From assembly GCA_017398105.1 (NCBI GenBank), contig JAFQHF010000032.1, forward strand, positions 1 to 35,544: 35,544 nt of DNA, given 5' to 3'. Within the stretch, counting starts at the first letter, position 1, and each line of letters begins with the position of its first letter. The notes below the pieces were generated by a model, which had not been told where the DNA came from, searched no databases, and was given only the letters and a program-made list of their open reading frames with translations. Source of the DNA: Oscillospiraceae bacterium. GTDB taxonomy: Bacteria > Bacillota_A > Clostridia > Oscillospirales > Oscillospiraceae. Both the position numbers and the translations under genes were made by a program. Below are positions 8,512 through 15,402 of this stretch, piece by piece.

Positions 8512-10332
8512 TTACTCGGAAACCTTGCGCTTCTTGTTCAGGAAGATCAGGGCCAGAGCTGCACCGGAAACTGCCAGAACAGTGATTGCCATGAAGATCA
8601 TGTCACCGGTGGTGTAGTTGGAAGAGTCAGCAGTGCTGCTGTTGTTGTTGTAGCCGTTGCTGTTGGCGGAGTTGTTGGAAGCGCTGGCGCTGGTGCCCTT
8701 GTTGATCAGCATGATGTGGAACTCACCATAACGGTTCTCCTGGATGTTGTCATAGTACATGGCAGCATCAGCAGACTTGTTGGTGGAGTAACGCTCCCAC
8801 TGCTCAGCGGTGTACCAGCCGTAGGACTCGTCAACGGTATCATCATAGTCGCCGTAGCTGGAGAAGATGCTGTACATGTTGATCAGAGTCATGTCGAAGG
8901 TGCCCTCGGCAGGAGCCTGGTAGTAGGGAACGATCTTGGTAGCGGTCTGGGTGTTGCCGTTGGTGTGGATGTACAGGTAAACGGTCATAGAGGGGATAAA
9001 GTCAGCAAGGAATCTGTCGCCCAGCTCAGGATAGTAGATGGGATGGGTAGCGTAGTTGCCCAGATTCTCGACAGTGATCAGGTTGCCGTCCACCAGCCAG
9101 CCGTTGAAGGTGTAGCTGTCGCGGGCGCCGGGGTTGGGCAGGGTCTTGACGACCTTACCGAACTGCTCACCGATCTCAACGGTGATGGTTCTGGTGCTCC
9201 AGGAAACCTGAGTCACAGGGTTCTGAGCTTCCAGGATAACAGTGCGCTGATATCTGGGACGGACAATGATGCTGCCGGTGACCTTGGTTGCGCCGGGCTT
9301 GAATTCCGTGTCGGTCTCGCCGATTTCCCAGCCAACGATGGAGAAGCCGTTCAGAGCGAAGTCAGCAGCGATCTGTCCATCGGTGGGGAAGGTGCCGTTG
9401 GCAGCGCTGACAGTGCTGTTGGCTGCAACGGAAACACCGTAGCCGGAGTCAACCCAGCCAGTGCCCTCTTCGTAGCGCTGGTAGTTGACAACATAGTCGT
9501 TCAGGATCCACTGAGCCTTCAGCTCCTTGGTATCGTAAACGGTGGAATCATCGGTAACCTGAACCTCGATGTTGGCAGAATTCTTCCAGAACCAGCCGCC
9601 GAAGGTGTAGTTGGTACGGGTGGGGACGGGCAGGGTAGCCAGTTCGCCGTAGGTGTGGCCTTCGCCAACGAAGACGCTGTGGCTCTTGTTGGCCAGGACA
9701 CCGCCGTTGGGATTCAGCACGATGGTCTTGGGAGCATCGGTCAGGATAGCATACAGGTACAGGCCGTCGCCGTCGATGTTGGTGTCGGTCACGTACAGGT
9801 TGTTGGGATTGACGTAGTTGCCGTTCAGTTCCCAATGATCAAAGCGCTTGCCGTTGTCGGAGCCGAAGATCTGGCTGTAACGCTTCATAACCTCGGTGGC
9901 GCCGGGGATGCCGGAAACCTTTGCACCGATCTTGGTCTTCACTTCCTTGATGACAGCATCGTCACTGACACCGACTGCATCCTGCAGGACGAAGTAGATG
10001 TAGGTCTCGTCGTTGATGGCGTTCACGGCGGGCTGAGTTGCAATATCCTCACCGGCCACATTGCTCTCGGTTGCGGGAACAGTCTCAATAACAGGGGCAA
10101 CGGGAGCTTCCGTTGCAGCAGTGGTTTCGACCACAGGCTCAGCAGCAGGCTCTGCTGCAGGTTCGGCAGCGGGTTCTGCCACAGGCTCAGCAGCGGGAGC
10201 AACAGGAGCCTCAGTTGCAGCGGTGGTCTCAACGGGAGCAGTTTCAGTAGCCAGAGCCTGGAAAGGCATGGCGGAAACCAGCAGCATTGCCACCAGAGTC
10301 AGGCTCAGCAGCTTCTTACATACTGTTTTCAT
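8512..10332 (-). CDS. Cell-surface protein with InlB-like repeats, AEP-rich stalk and sortase-type C-terminus
   Basis: A 606-residue secreted wall protein. Residues 1-29 form a signal peptide with a likely cut after ALA. Residues 30-90 are low complexity: tandem AEP units, bracketed by two copies of VETTAATEAPVAP. The body carries modules with a FxGW-type core: FDHWELNG (164-171), FGGWFWKN (244-251), IVGWEIG and FNGWLVDG. The second (about 203-275, IVLNPNGG through LKAQW) fits the Listeria-Bacteroides (InlB B) repeat. A Ser/Asn-rich linker leads to NYTTGD (572-577), a hydrophobic span (about 578-598) and KKRK. That resembles a non-canonical sortase signal rather than LPXTG. Role inferred: adhesion or wall-attached binding. 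AGGAGG lies 8 bases before the ATG, behind a structured leader. Confidence 0.88.
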   Translation of the reverse strand: MKTVCKKLLSLTLVAMLLVSAMPFQALATETAPVETTAATEAPVAPAAEPVAEPAAEPAAEPAAEPVVETTAATEAPVAPVIETVPATESNVAGEDIATQPAVNAINDETYIYFVLQDAVGVSDDAVIKEVKTKIGAKVSGIPGATEVMKRYSQIFGSDNGKRFDHWELNGNYVNPNNLYVTDTNIDGDGLYLYAILTDAPKTIVLNPNGGVLANKSHSVFVGEGHTYGELATLPVPTRTNYTFGGWFWKNSANIEVQVTDDSTVYDTKELKAQWILNDYVVNYQRYEEGTGWVDSGYGVSVAANSTVSAANGTFPTDGQIAADFALNGFSIVGWEIGETDTEFKPGATKVTGSIIVRPRYQRTVILEAQNPVTQVSWSTRTITVEIGEQFGKVVKTLPNPGARDSYTFNGWLVDGNLITVENLGNYATHPIYYPELGDRFLADFIPSMTVYLYIHTNGNTQTATKIVPYYQAPAEGTFDMTLINMYSIFSSYGDYDDTVDESYGWYTAEQWERYSTNKSADAAMYYDNIQENRYGEFHIMLINKGTSASASNNSANSNGYNNNSSTADSSNYTTGDMIFMAITVLAVSGAALALIFLNKKRKVSE

Positions 10333-10336
10333 TTTT

Positions 10337-10440
10337 CAAACCTCCTAATGATTTGTCTTTTTAGAAATAGGTTTGCCGGTCCGCAGTGTGATCACTGCCT
10401 CAGACAGGACGCCTGCCTGCGGGGATACCATGCTCCGGCA
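10337..10440 (-). promoter_or_regulatory. Structured 5' leader of the surface-protein mRNA
   Basis: In the minus-strand transcript (about 118 nt before the ATG) an outer stem TGCCGG (10440-10435) / CCGGCA (10379-10374) encloses CCGCAG (10422-10417) / CTGCGG (10386-10381). It also encloses an AGGCAGG-CGT-CCTGTCT hairpin and an alternative hairpin GCAGTG-ATCA-CACTGC (10398-10383) that competes with the CTGCGG pairing. CAAACCT (10375-10369) can pair with AGGTTTG (10343-10337), which covers half of the Shine-Dalgarno. This looks like a regulatory leader. I do not recognise it as a named riboswitch class. Confidence 0.55.
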
Positions 10441-10456
10441 TCTTTTTCATACACGC

Positions 10457-10485
10457 ATTATAACCTATGAAAGCGGTTTCGTCAA
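10457..10485 (-). promoter_or_regulatory. Promoter of the surface protein gene
   Basis: Minus strand TTGACG (10485-10480), 17-bp spacer, TATAAT (10462-10457). Start of transcription is expected near 10450. Between here and the divergent marR promoter (10486-10650) the sequence is A/T-rich and holds no gene. Confidence 0.85.
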
Positions 10486-10647
10486 TAGGAAAATTACAAA
10501 AAATTACAAAAATATTTACACGGATTTACAAAGGTAACATATTAAGGATTTCTTAAGATGGATTTTCCGGAGATTTTGTAAAAAACAAAATATTTTCCCC
10601 GGTCAAAGGATTACAATTTGATACCTTTTCTTTCAAATGCAAGATAT

Positions 10648-10665
10648 ATGTTGACAACGCAACAT
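10648..10665. promoter_or_regulatory. Candidate MarR operator overlapping the marR -35 box
   Basis: Inverted repeat ATGTTG-N6-CAACAT, with the -35 hexamer of the marR promoter inside it. Position and symmetry fit autorepression by the MarR-type dimer encoded next to it; the assignment is inference. Confidence 0.55.
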
Positions 10666-10679
10666 CTTTCTGTTATAAT
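10651..10679 (+). promoter_or_regulatory. Consensus sigma-A promoter of the marR-type gene
   Basis: TTGACA (10651-10656), 17-bp spacer, TATAAT (10674-10679): both hexamers match the consensus exactly. Confidence 0.9.
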
Positions 10680-10717
10680 GCAGCTCGTTGATATCTCAAC
10701 TTTCGGAGGATGATCAT

Positions 10718-11179
10718 ATGGAAAGCCGATACGAGCTCTTTTCCGCTGCGATTTCCAGCATGCACCATGATATTCAAAAGATCGAACGGATGGAAATGGC
10801 CCACTACGGCCTGAAAGGCCCCCATGCCCAATGTCTGCTGGCCTTGAGACGGTATCCCGAAGGACTGACCGCCGCCAGATTGTGCGAGGTCTGTGAAAAG
10901 GATAAGGCTGCCATCTCCCGGATTCTGACGGAGCTGGAGTCTGCCGGAATGGTAACACGGGAACAGAAAAACGGAAGCCGTTACCGCGCTGCTCTGTATC
11001 TGACTCCCCAGGGACACGCCGCCGCCCAGGCAGTTGTGGAAAAAGCCCGGCTGGCTGTGGAGCTGGCAGGTACCGGCTTCAATGATGCCGAGCGGGAGAT
11101 TTTCTACCGGGTACTGACCATCATCGCCGGAAATCTGCATTCCATCTGCAGAGAGGGACTGAACAAAGATCCCCTCTGA
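10718..11179 (+). CDS. MarR family transcriptional regulator
   Basis: A 153-residue winged-helix repressor-type regulator. The DNA-binding region runs from about residue 30 to 115: LKGPHAQCLLALRRYPEGLTAARLCEVCEKDKAAISRILTELESAGMV is the helix-turn-helix part and TREQKNGSRYRAALYLTPQG the wing. Helices for dimerisation lie at both ends. The start is fixed by GGAGG 8 bases upstream of ATG 10718; a longer frame from 10688 has no ribosome site. A perfect promoter precedes it with a dyad across the -35 box, suggesting autorepression. DegV follows 61 bp downstream without a clear terminator, and a surface protein is divergent; either could be a target. The ligand is unknown. A Cys pair (CEVCEK) in the recognition region is worth noting for redox sensing. 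Confidence 0.92.
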   Translation: MESRYELFSAAISSMHHDIQKIERMEMAHYGLKGPHAQCLLALRRYPEGLTAARLCEVCEKDKAAISRILTELESAGMVTREQKNGSRYRAALYLTPQGHAAAQAVVEKARLAVELAGTGFNDAEREIFYRVLTIIAGNLHSICREGLNKDPL

Positions 11180-11183
11180 ACCA

Positions 11184-11220
11184 TTGGCAACCTCTAAAAA
11201 CGCTTTTTTTGAGGTGCCAA
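11184..11220 (+). other. Stable hairpin between marR and degV
   Basis: TTGGCA(a)CCTC (11184-11194) pairs with GAGGTGCCAA (11211-11220), extended by an inner A-tract/T-tract. No T-run follows and the degV ribosome site begins about 12 bases later. It looks like an mRNA structure or processing site rather than a standard terminator. Confidence 0.5.
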
Positions 11221-11240
11221 ATTATAAATAAGGAGTAACC

Positions 11241-12086
11241 ATGCGCGTAAAAATTATCGTTGATTCCACTGCGGATATGATTCCGGAAACGGCAGCTCAG
11301 GTCGGTATCGTTCCCCTGACCGTTCATTTCGGAGACCAGGAATTTATTTCCGGTGTGGATATGGATTCCAGAAAATTTTATGAAATGCTGGCAAAAAGCG
11401 ATGTACTTCCCACCACCAGCCAGCCTACTCCCTTCGCCTTTGAAGAAGCCTTCCGTCAGGCGGTGGAGGAAGGGTTTGATGTGGTCTGCATCACCTGCTC
11501 CGGCAAACTGTCCGGCACCAATCAGAGCGCCAACATCGCCGCGGAGGCGTTTCCCGGCAGAGTTTGGGTTGTCGACAGCAATACCATCGCCATTTCCCTG
11601 GGCATCCTGACGGAATACGCCCTCCGGCTTGTACAGCAGGGACTGTGCGCACAGGAGATTGTTCGTGAGCTGATGCTCAAACGGGATCGTGTTCGCCTGC
11701 TGGCACTGGTCGATACACTGGAATACCTGAAAAAGGGCGGCCGTGTCTCCCCTACCGTTGCATTTGCCGGCGGATTGCTGAACATCAAGCCTGTGATCAC
11801 GCTGACCGACGGTGAAATTCAGGTCATAGGAAAAGCCCGCGGTTCCAGACAGGGCAACAGCCTGCTGGTGCAGGAAATCGAAAAGGCCGGCGGTGTCGAT
11901 TTCAGCAAACCCATACTGCTGGGCTATACCGGACTGAGCGATGAACTGCTGCGCAAATACCTTCTCGACAGTGCTGCCCTCTGGGAAGGCTATGGGGAAA
12001 ACCTACCCATTTCCATTGTGGGCAGCGTCGTCGGCACCCACGCAGGCCCCGGTGCCATCGCTGTTGCTTTCTTTGCCGCGGAGTAA
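11241..12086 (+). CDS. DegV family protein (fatty-acid-binding)
   Basis: A 281-residue DegV protein. The family binds long-chain fatty acids; in Firmicutes such proteins (FakB) present the acyl chain to the kinase FakA for phosphorylation. Seen here: the N-terminal KIIVDSTADMIPE strand-loop, the LPTTSQPTP segment (about 56-64), the SGTNQSA loop (about 91-97) and the GTHAGPGAIAVAF C-terminal motif, all diagnostic. Start: AAGGAG 5 bases upstream. No fakA-like kinase is in the window, so whether it is a FakB subunit cannot be decided. It may be co-transcribed with the marR gene 61 bp upstream, which would suggest lipid-linked control, but a hairpin lies between. Confidence 0.93.
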   Translation: MRVKIIVDSTADMIPETAAQVGIVPLTVHFGDQEFISGVDMDSRKFYEMLAKSDVLPTTSQPTPFAFEEAFRQAVEEGFDVVCITCSGKLSGTNQSANIAAEAFPGRVWVVDSNTIAISLGILTEYALRLVQQGLCAQEIVRELMLKRDRVRLLALVDTLEYLKKGGRVSPTVAFAGGLLNIKPVITLTDGEIQVIGKARGSRQGNSLLVQEIEKAGGVDFSKPILLGYTGLSDELLRKYLLDSAALWEGYGENLPISIVGSVVGTHAGPGAIAVAFFAAE

Positions 12087-12118
12087 CCGGTAACTGCCGC
12101 ACACGCTCTGATGTACGC

Positions 12119-12150
12119 TTCCGATGCCGGATTCCTGTTCGGCACCGGAA
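12119..12150 (+). terminator. Hairpin downstream of degV
   Basis: TTCCGATGCCG (12119-12129) faces CGGCACCGGAA (12140-12150), 11 bp with one mismatch. No T-tract follows, so termination is possible but weakly supported. Confidence 0.4.
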
Positions 12151-12169
12151 ACCATCCCAAAAATACCTA

Positions 12170-12201
12170 TTGACAAATCAGGAAAAATCGCATATTATAA
12201 T
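12170..12201 (+). promoter_or_regulatory. Promoter of the microprotein-DUF3793-flavodoxin operon
   Basis: TTGACA (12170-12175), then TATTAT (12193-12198) at 17 bp, or TATAAT (12196-12201) at 20 bp. The first operator begins immediately downstream, so a bound repressor would block the start site. Confidence 0.75.
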
Positions 12202-12228
12202 TGTAGTTAGCAGCAGCTAACTACAATT
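12199..12228. promoter_or_regulatory. Operator 1: long perfect palindrome
   Basis: AATTGTAGTTAGC - AGCA - GCTAACTACAATT, 13-bp arms, lying on the expected transcription start. The core GTTAGC-N4-GCTAAC is shared with operator 2. It resembles DtxR/MntR-family (metal-responsive) boxes more than a Fur box. The regulator itself is not in the window. Confidence 0.7.
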
Positions 12229-12239
12229 TCACTTTATTA

Positions 12240-12255
12240 GTTAGCTATCGCTAAC
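12240..12255. promoter_or_regulatory. Operator 2: same core palindrome
   Basis: GTTAGC-TATC-GCTAAC, centred 34 bp downstream of operator 1 and just before the ribosome site at about 12264-12270. The same six-base arms with a different centre indicate a second binding site for the same dimeric regulator. Confidence 0.65.
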
Positions 12256-12279
12256 CATTTATAAAAGGAGGTCCCGGTT

Positions 12280-12390
12280 ATGAATCTTAACAACATTGTA
12301 CAAACTATGACTGCACTTAGTGCCATTATCATGATTCTGATGGGTTCCGCCTGGCTGAAGCAAGCCCTGCGAGGCATGATGAAATTCTGA
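12280..12390 (+). CDS. 36-residue single-span membrane microprotein
   Basis: A small gene reading MNLNNIVQTMTALSAIIMIL and ending in LKQALRGMMKF. It has a strong AAAGGAGG ribosome site 8-9 bases upstream, sits directly behind two operators and a promoter, and is followed 21 bp later by the DUF3793 gene with its own AAGGAG, so it is the first cistron of the operon. Residues about 9-26 are hydrophobic and the C-terminus is basic (K, R, K), suggesting one membrane helix with the tail inside. I do not recognise a family. By position it may assist metal uptake or serve as a small regulator of a membrane partner; that is inference only. Confidence 0.72.
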   Translation: MNLNNIVQTMTALSAIIMILMGSAWLKQALRGMMKF

Positions 12391-12411
12391 TCCTACCTAA
12401 GGAGAACGCCT

Positions 12412-12963
12412 ATGTCCGAAGACTATCTGATCCGCAACTGTGCCCCCACACTGGCAGGCCTCAAAACCGCCAGTCTGTTCACCTGCCCCTTTGCGTCCAG
12501 AAAAAAACTGCTGGATTCCCTCCGGCAGCTGAACCGGCGGCTTGGCAGCAAGGGACTTCGGCTGCTGCCTCTGCGGTTTTCTGACAGCAAAGCCCTGATC
12601 TATCTGTACCGTCCCGAAAAGCTCCGCCGGGATCTGTCCCAGGATACGGCAGCTCAGCTGCTGCGTGCCCAGGGCTACGATCCGGCCAGCTGTGAAAAAT
12701 GTGTGCGGCATCTTGCCTGCAAGCTTCGCCGTCAGCAGGAATTTCCCCATGAGATTGGCTTGTTTCTTGGCTATCCGCCTGCAGATGTCTGCGGCTTTAT
12801 TGAGCAGGGGCCGGACTGCTGCAAATGCACCGGCTGCTGGAAAGTCTATTCCGATGTGGAAGGTGCACAGAAGAAATTTGCCCAGTACAAGAAATGCACC
12901 CGGGTCTATCAGGATCAGTGGGCAAAAGGAAAAGATATTGAGCGGCTCACAGTAGCCGGTTGA
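12412..12963 (+). CDS. DUF3793 family protein
   Basis: A 183-residue protein of unknown function. The family signature FPHEIGLFLGYPPADVCGFI is at residues 111-130. Cysteines are frequent: CEKC (94-97), Cys103, Cys127, and a cluster CCKCTGC at 136-142, suggesting metal or redox chemistry. DUF3793 genes in clostridia are commonly found beside flavodoxin or ferrous iron transport genes, and that is the setting here: a flavodoxin follows 34 bp downstream and a metal-box-like operator pair precedes the operon. No signal peptide or membrane span. The likely role, from context, is in the response to iron limitation; no reaction can be assigned. Confidence 0.88.
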   Translation: MSEDYLIRNCAPTLAGLKTASLFTCPFASRKKLLDSLRQLNRRLGSKGLRLLPLRFSDSKALIYLYRPEKLRRDLSQDTAAQLLRAQGYDPASCEKCVRHLACKLRRQQEFPHEIGLFLGYPPADVCGFIEQGPDCCKCTGCWKVYSDVEGAQKKFAQYKKCTRVYQDQWAKGKDIERLTVAG

Positions 12964-12997
12964 TATACCATATTACAGGAAAGGTTGACTATTTGTT

Positions 12998-13420
12998 ATG
13001 AGCAAGATCGCAGTTGTTTACTGGAGCGGCACCGGAAATACGGAGGCTATGGCAAATGCCGTTGCGGACGGCGCAAGGAATGCAGGGGCAGATGTCTCCC
13101 TGTATACCGCAGCAGATTTTTCCGCCGCTTTGATGGACACTTTTGATGCTATTGCCTTTGGCTGTCCTTCCATGGGTGCTGAGCAGCTGGAGGAAAATGA
13201 ATTCGAGCCCATGTTCCAGGATTGTGAAAGCAGACTCCGGGGCAGAAAAATCGCCCTGTTCGGTTCCTACGGCTGGGGTGACGGCGAATGGATGCGTTCC
13301 TGGGAGAATACCTGCCGCGCATCCGGTGCGCTTCTGGCCTGTGACAGCGTAATTTGCCAGGAAACACCTGACAACGACGGGCAGGCCGATTGCCGCGCTC
13401 TGGGCGCAGCCCTGACCTGA
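12998..13420 (+). CDS. Flavodoxin
   Basis: A 140-residue short-chain flavodoxin, a soluble FMN electron carrier that can replace ferredoxin when iron is scarce. The phosphate-binding loop WSGTGNTEAMA occupies residues 9-19, and the FMN-ring loops are FGCPSMGAEQLE (about 54-65) and FGSYGWGDGEWM (about 87-98). Length matches the Clostridium type. The ribosome site is weak: AGGAAAGG lies about 13 bases upstream, so coupling to the DUF3793 gene may matter. Last gene of the operon controlled from 12170-12255; a strong terminator follows at 13462-13496. The operator pair upstream is consistent with induction under metal starvation. Confidence 0.95.
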   Translation: MSKIAVVYWSGTGNTEAMANAVADGARNAGADVSLYTAADFSAALMDTFDAIAFGCPSMGAEQLEENEFEPMFQDCESRLRGRKIALFGSYGWGDGEWMRSWENTCRASGALLACDSVICQETPDNDGQADCRALGAALT

Positions 13421-13461
13421 TTTTCAGAAAACGAAATACCACCAATTACTTCCTTCTTTCC

Positions 13462-13499
13462 GCCGCCGGCTTCTGCACAGCCGGCGGCACTTTCTTTTT
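13462..13499 (+). terminator. Terminator of the flavodoxin operon
   Basis: Stem GCCGCCGGCT (13462-13471) with AGCCGGCGGC (13479-13488), followed by ACTTTCTTTTT. Confidence 0.92.
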
Positions 13500-13505
13500 C
13501 GGGAC

Positions 13506-13571
13506 TTTACATAGATTTTACATTTCCTTGGTAATAAATTTGACATTTCTTTGCTAATATTTAACTTGTAT
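13506..13571 (+). promoter_or_regulatory. 11-bp-phased direct repeats (Pho-box-like) upstream of the Na/Pi symporter
   Basis: Six consecutive 11-bp units each begin with TT: TTTACATAGAT, TTTACATTTCC, TTGGTAATAAA, TTTGACATTTC, TTTGCTAATAT, TTAACTTGTAT. The TTTACA-N5 layout matches the direct-repeat sites of Firmicutes PhoP. A -10-like TATAAA (13569-13574) lies at the end with no good -35 at 17 bp, as expected for an activated promoter. Binding by a PhoP-type regulator is inference. Confidence 0.62.
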
Positions 13572-13598
13572 AAAATAAACACAGAAAGGCAGAATCCT

Positions 13599-15344
13599 AT
13601 GGATATTTTTGACGTCCTAACAATGATCGGCGGACTGTGCCTGTTCCTGTTCGGCATGAATGTCATGGGTGAATCCCTGGAACGCGCAGCCGGCAACAGC
13701 CTGCGCTCTCTCCTGGGTAAGCTGACCACCAACCGGATGCTGGGCTTCCTGACCGGTATGGCAGTTACGGCCGTGATCCAGTCCTCCTCCGCAACAACCG
13801 TTATGGTCGTGGGCTTTGTCAACTCCGGCCTGCTGACACTGGGTCAGGCCATCAATGTCATCATGGGTGCCAACGTCGGTACCACCGTTACCTCCTGGAT
13901 CTTGTCACTGGGCGGCATCGAAAGCGGCAATTTCTTTGTCCAGATGCTGAAGCCCACCTCCTTTACCCCCATCCTTGCCCTCATCGGTATCTTCTACTAT
14001 ATGTTCGTCAAGGATACCTCCAAGAAGGATATCGGAATGATCCTGCTGGGTTTTGCCACACTGATGTTCGGCATGGATACCATGTCCGACGCTGTTTCCG
14101 GTCTGAAGAATGTTCCGGAATTCCAGCAGCTGTTCCTGCTGTTCACCAATCCCATTCTGGGTGTTGTAGCCGGTGCTGTTCTGACTGCCGTGATCCAGTC
14201 CTCCTCTGCATCCGTCGGTATTCTGCAGGCACTGTCCTCCACCGGTTCCGTGACTTATGCAGCCGCAGTACCCATCATCATGGGTCAGAATATCGGTACC
14301 TGTGTCACTGCCATGCTGTCCTCCGTGGGCGCCACCAAGAACGCAAAGCGGGCAGCATTCGTCCATCTGCTGTTCAATATCATCGGCACCATTGTCTGTC
14401 TGATTCTGTTCCTGATTGGCAGCGCCCTGTTCCAACCTGCAATTCTTGGCGAGGGTGCCACCCACTTCGGCATCGCCATCTGCCACACCATCTTTAACAT
14501 CGCCTGTACTGCCATTCTGCTGCCCTCCGGCAGTCTGCTGGAAAAGCTTGTCTGCAGACTGGTTCCCGATGCCAAGGAAGCAGAATCCACCTCCGAACTG
14601 GACGAGCGTCTGTTTGCCACTCCCTCCATCGCGCTGGAGCGCAGCCGCGTCCTCACCGGCGAAATGGCCAATACCGCCGCAACGACCCTGCTTACCGCCA
14701 TGGATTCTCTGCTGAACTACACTCCCGAGCTGGGTCAGCAGGTTCGTGACCTGGAGGATAAGACCGACCATTACGAAGATATCCTGGGCACCTATCTGGT
14801 GAAGCTCTCCACGCTGAAAATCAGCCCCGCTGACAGCAATGAAGCCGCCATGCTGCTGAAGGCCCAGAACGATTTCGAGCGCATCGGCGACCATGCCCTG
14901 AATCTGGTAGAATCCGCCGAAGAATTGAACGAGAAGAATCTGAGCCTGTCCGATGCCGCAAAGCACGAGCTGTCCGTACTGATCCGCGCCGTCACGGAAA
15001 TCGTGGAACTGTCTTTCACCGCTTTCTGGGAAAGAGATCTGCAGAAGGCTTACCTGGTGGAGCCTCTGGAGCAGGTCATCGACGATCTGAAGGAAAAGAT
15101 GCGTGTGCACCACATCCTGCGTCTGCAGCAGGGCAGCTGCTCCATCGAAACCGGCTTTGTCTGGTCTGATCTGCTGAATGCCCTGGAGCGTGTGGGCGAC
15201 CACTGCTCCAACATTGCCGGCTGTGTGGTTGATATGGCCCATCACGATATGAACACCCACGAAGCCCTCCGCTCCGCCCGGGTGGAAAACGAGCACTTCA
15301 GTGAACAGTACAAGGATTACGCAAAGAAGTTCAGCCTGAAGTAA
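13599..15344 (+). CDS. Na/Pi cotransporter family protein with PhoU-like tail
   Basis: A 581-residue membrane protein that probably takes up phosphate with sodium. Two inverted-repeat halves each carry the signature QSSSA (residues 61-65 and 200-204) with the matching GANVGTTVTS and GQNIGTCVTA segments. About eight to nine membrane helices fill residues 1-320. The cytoplasmic tail (about 345-575) is a PhoU-like helical bundle with the repeated ERIGDHA / ERVGDHC motif. Start at ATG 13599 with AGAAAGG upstream; a longer frame from 13551 begins inside the promoter repeats. The phased repeats upstream suggest induction by phosphate shortage. A strong terminator follows. The family also includes proteins of uncertain substrate, so phosphate is likely, not proven. 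Confidence 0.92.
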   Translation: MDIFDVLTMIGGLCLFLFGMNVMGESLERAAGNSLRSLLGKLTTNRMLGFLTGMAVTAVIQSSSATTVMVVGFVNSGLLTLGQAINVIMGANVGTTVTSWILSLGGIESGNFFVQMLKPTSFTPILALIGIFYYMFVKDTSKKDIGMILLGFATLMFGMDTMSDAVSGLKNVPEFQQLFLLFTNPILGVVAGAVLTAVIQSSSASVGILQALSSTGSVTYAAAVPIIMGQNIGTCVTAMLSSVGATKNAKRAAFVHLLFNIIGTIVCLILFLIGSALFQPAILGEGATHFGIAICHTIFNIACTAILLPSGSLLEKLVCRLVPDAKEAESTSELDERLFATPSIALERSRVLTGEMANTAATTLLTAMDSLLNYTPELGQQVRDLEDKTDHYEDILGTYLVKLSTLKISPADSNEAAMLLKAQNDFERIGDHALNLVESAEELNEKNLSLSDAAKHELSVLIRAVTEIVELSFTAFWERDLQKAYLVEPLEQVIDDLKEKMRVHHILRLQQGSCSIETGFVWSDLLNALERVGDHCSNIAGCVVDMAHHDMNTHEALRSARVENEHFSEQYKDYAKKFSLK

Positions 15345-15356
15345 GTTACATGTATG

Positions 15357-15397
15357 AAAAACCAGCCTGTGAGGAACCCTCACAGGCTGGTTTTTTT
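15357..15397 (+). terminator. Terminator of the Na/Pi symporter gene
   Basis: Stem ACCAGCCTGTGAG (15361-15373) with CTCACAGGCTGGT (15379-15391), preceded by AAAA and followed by a run of seven T. Confidence 0.95.
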
Positions 15398-15402
15398 CTG
15401 GC

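Noticed and set aside
10369..10440. c-di-GMP-I riboswitch in the surface-protein leader
   Set aside because: GGCAAACC is present, as in that class, but the following GNRA hairpin and the GGACGCAAAGCC part of the core are missing.
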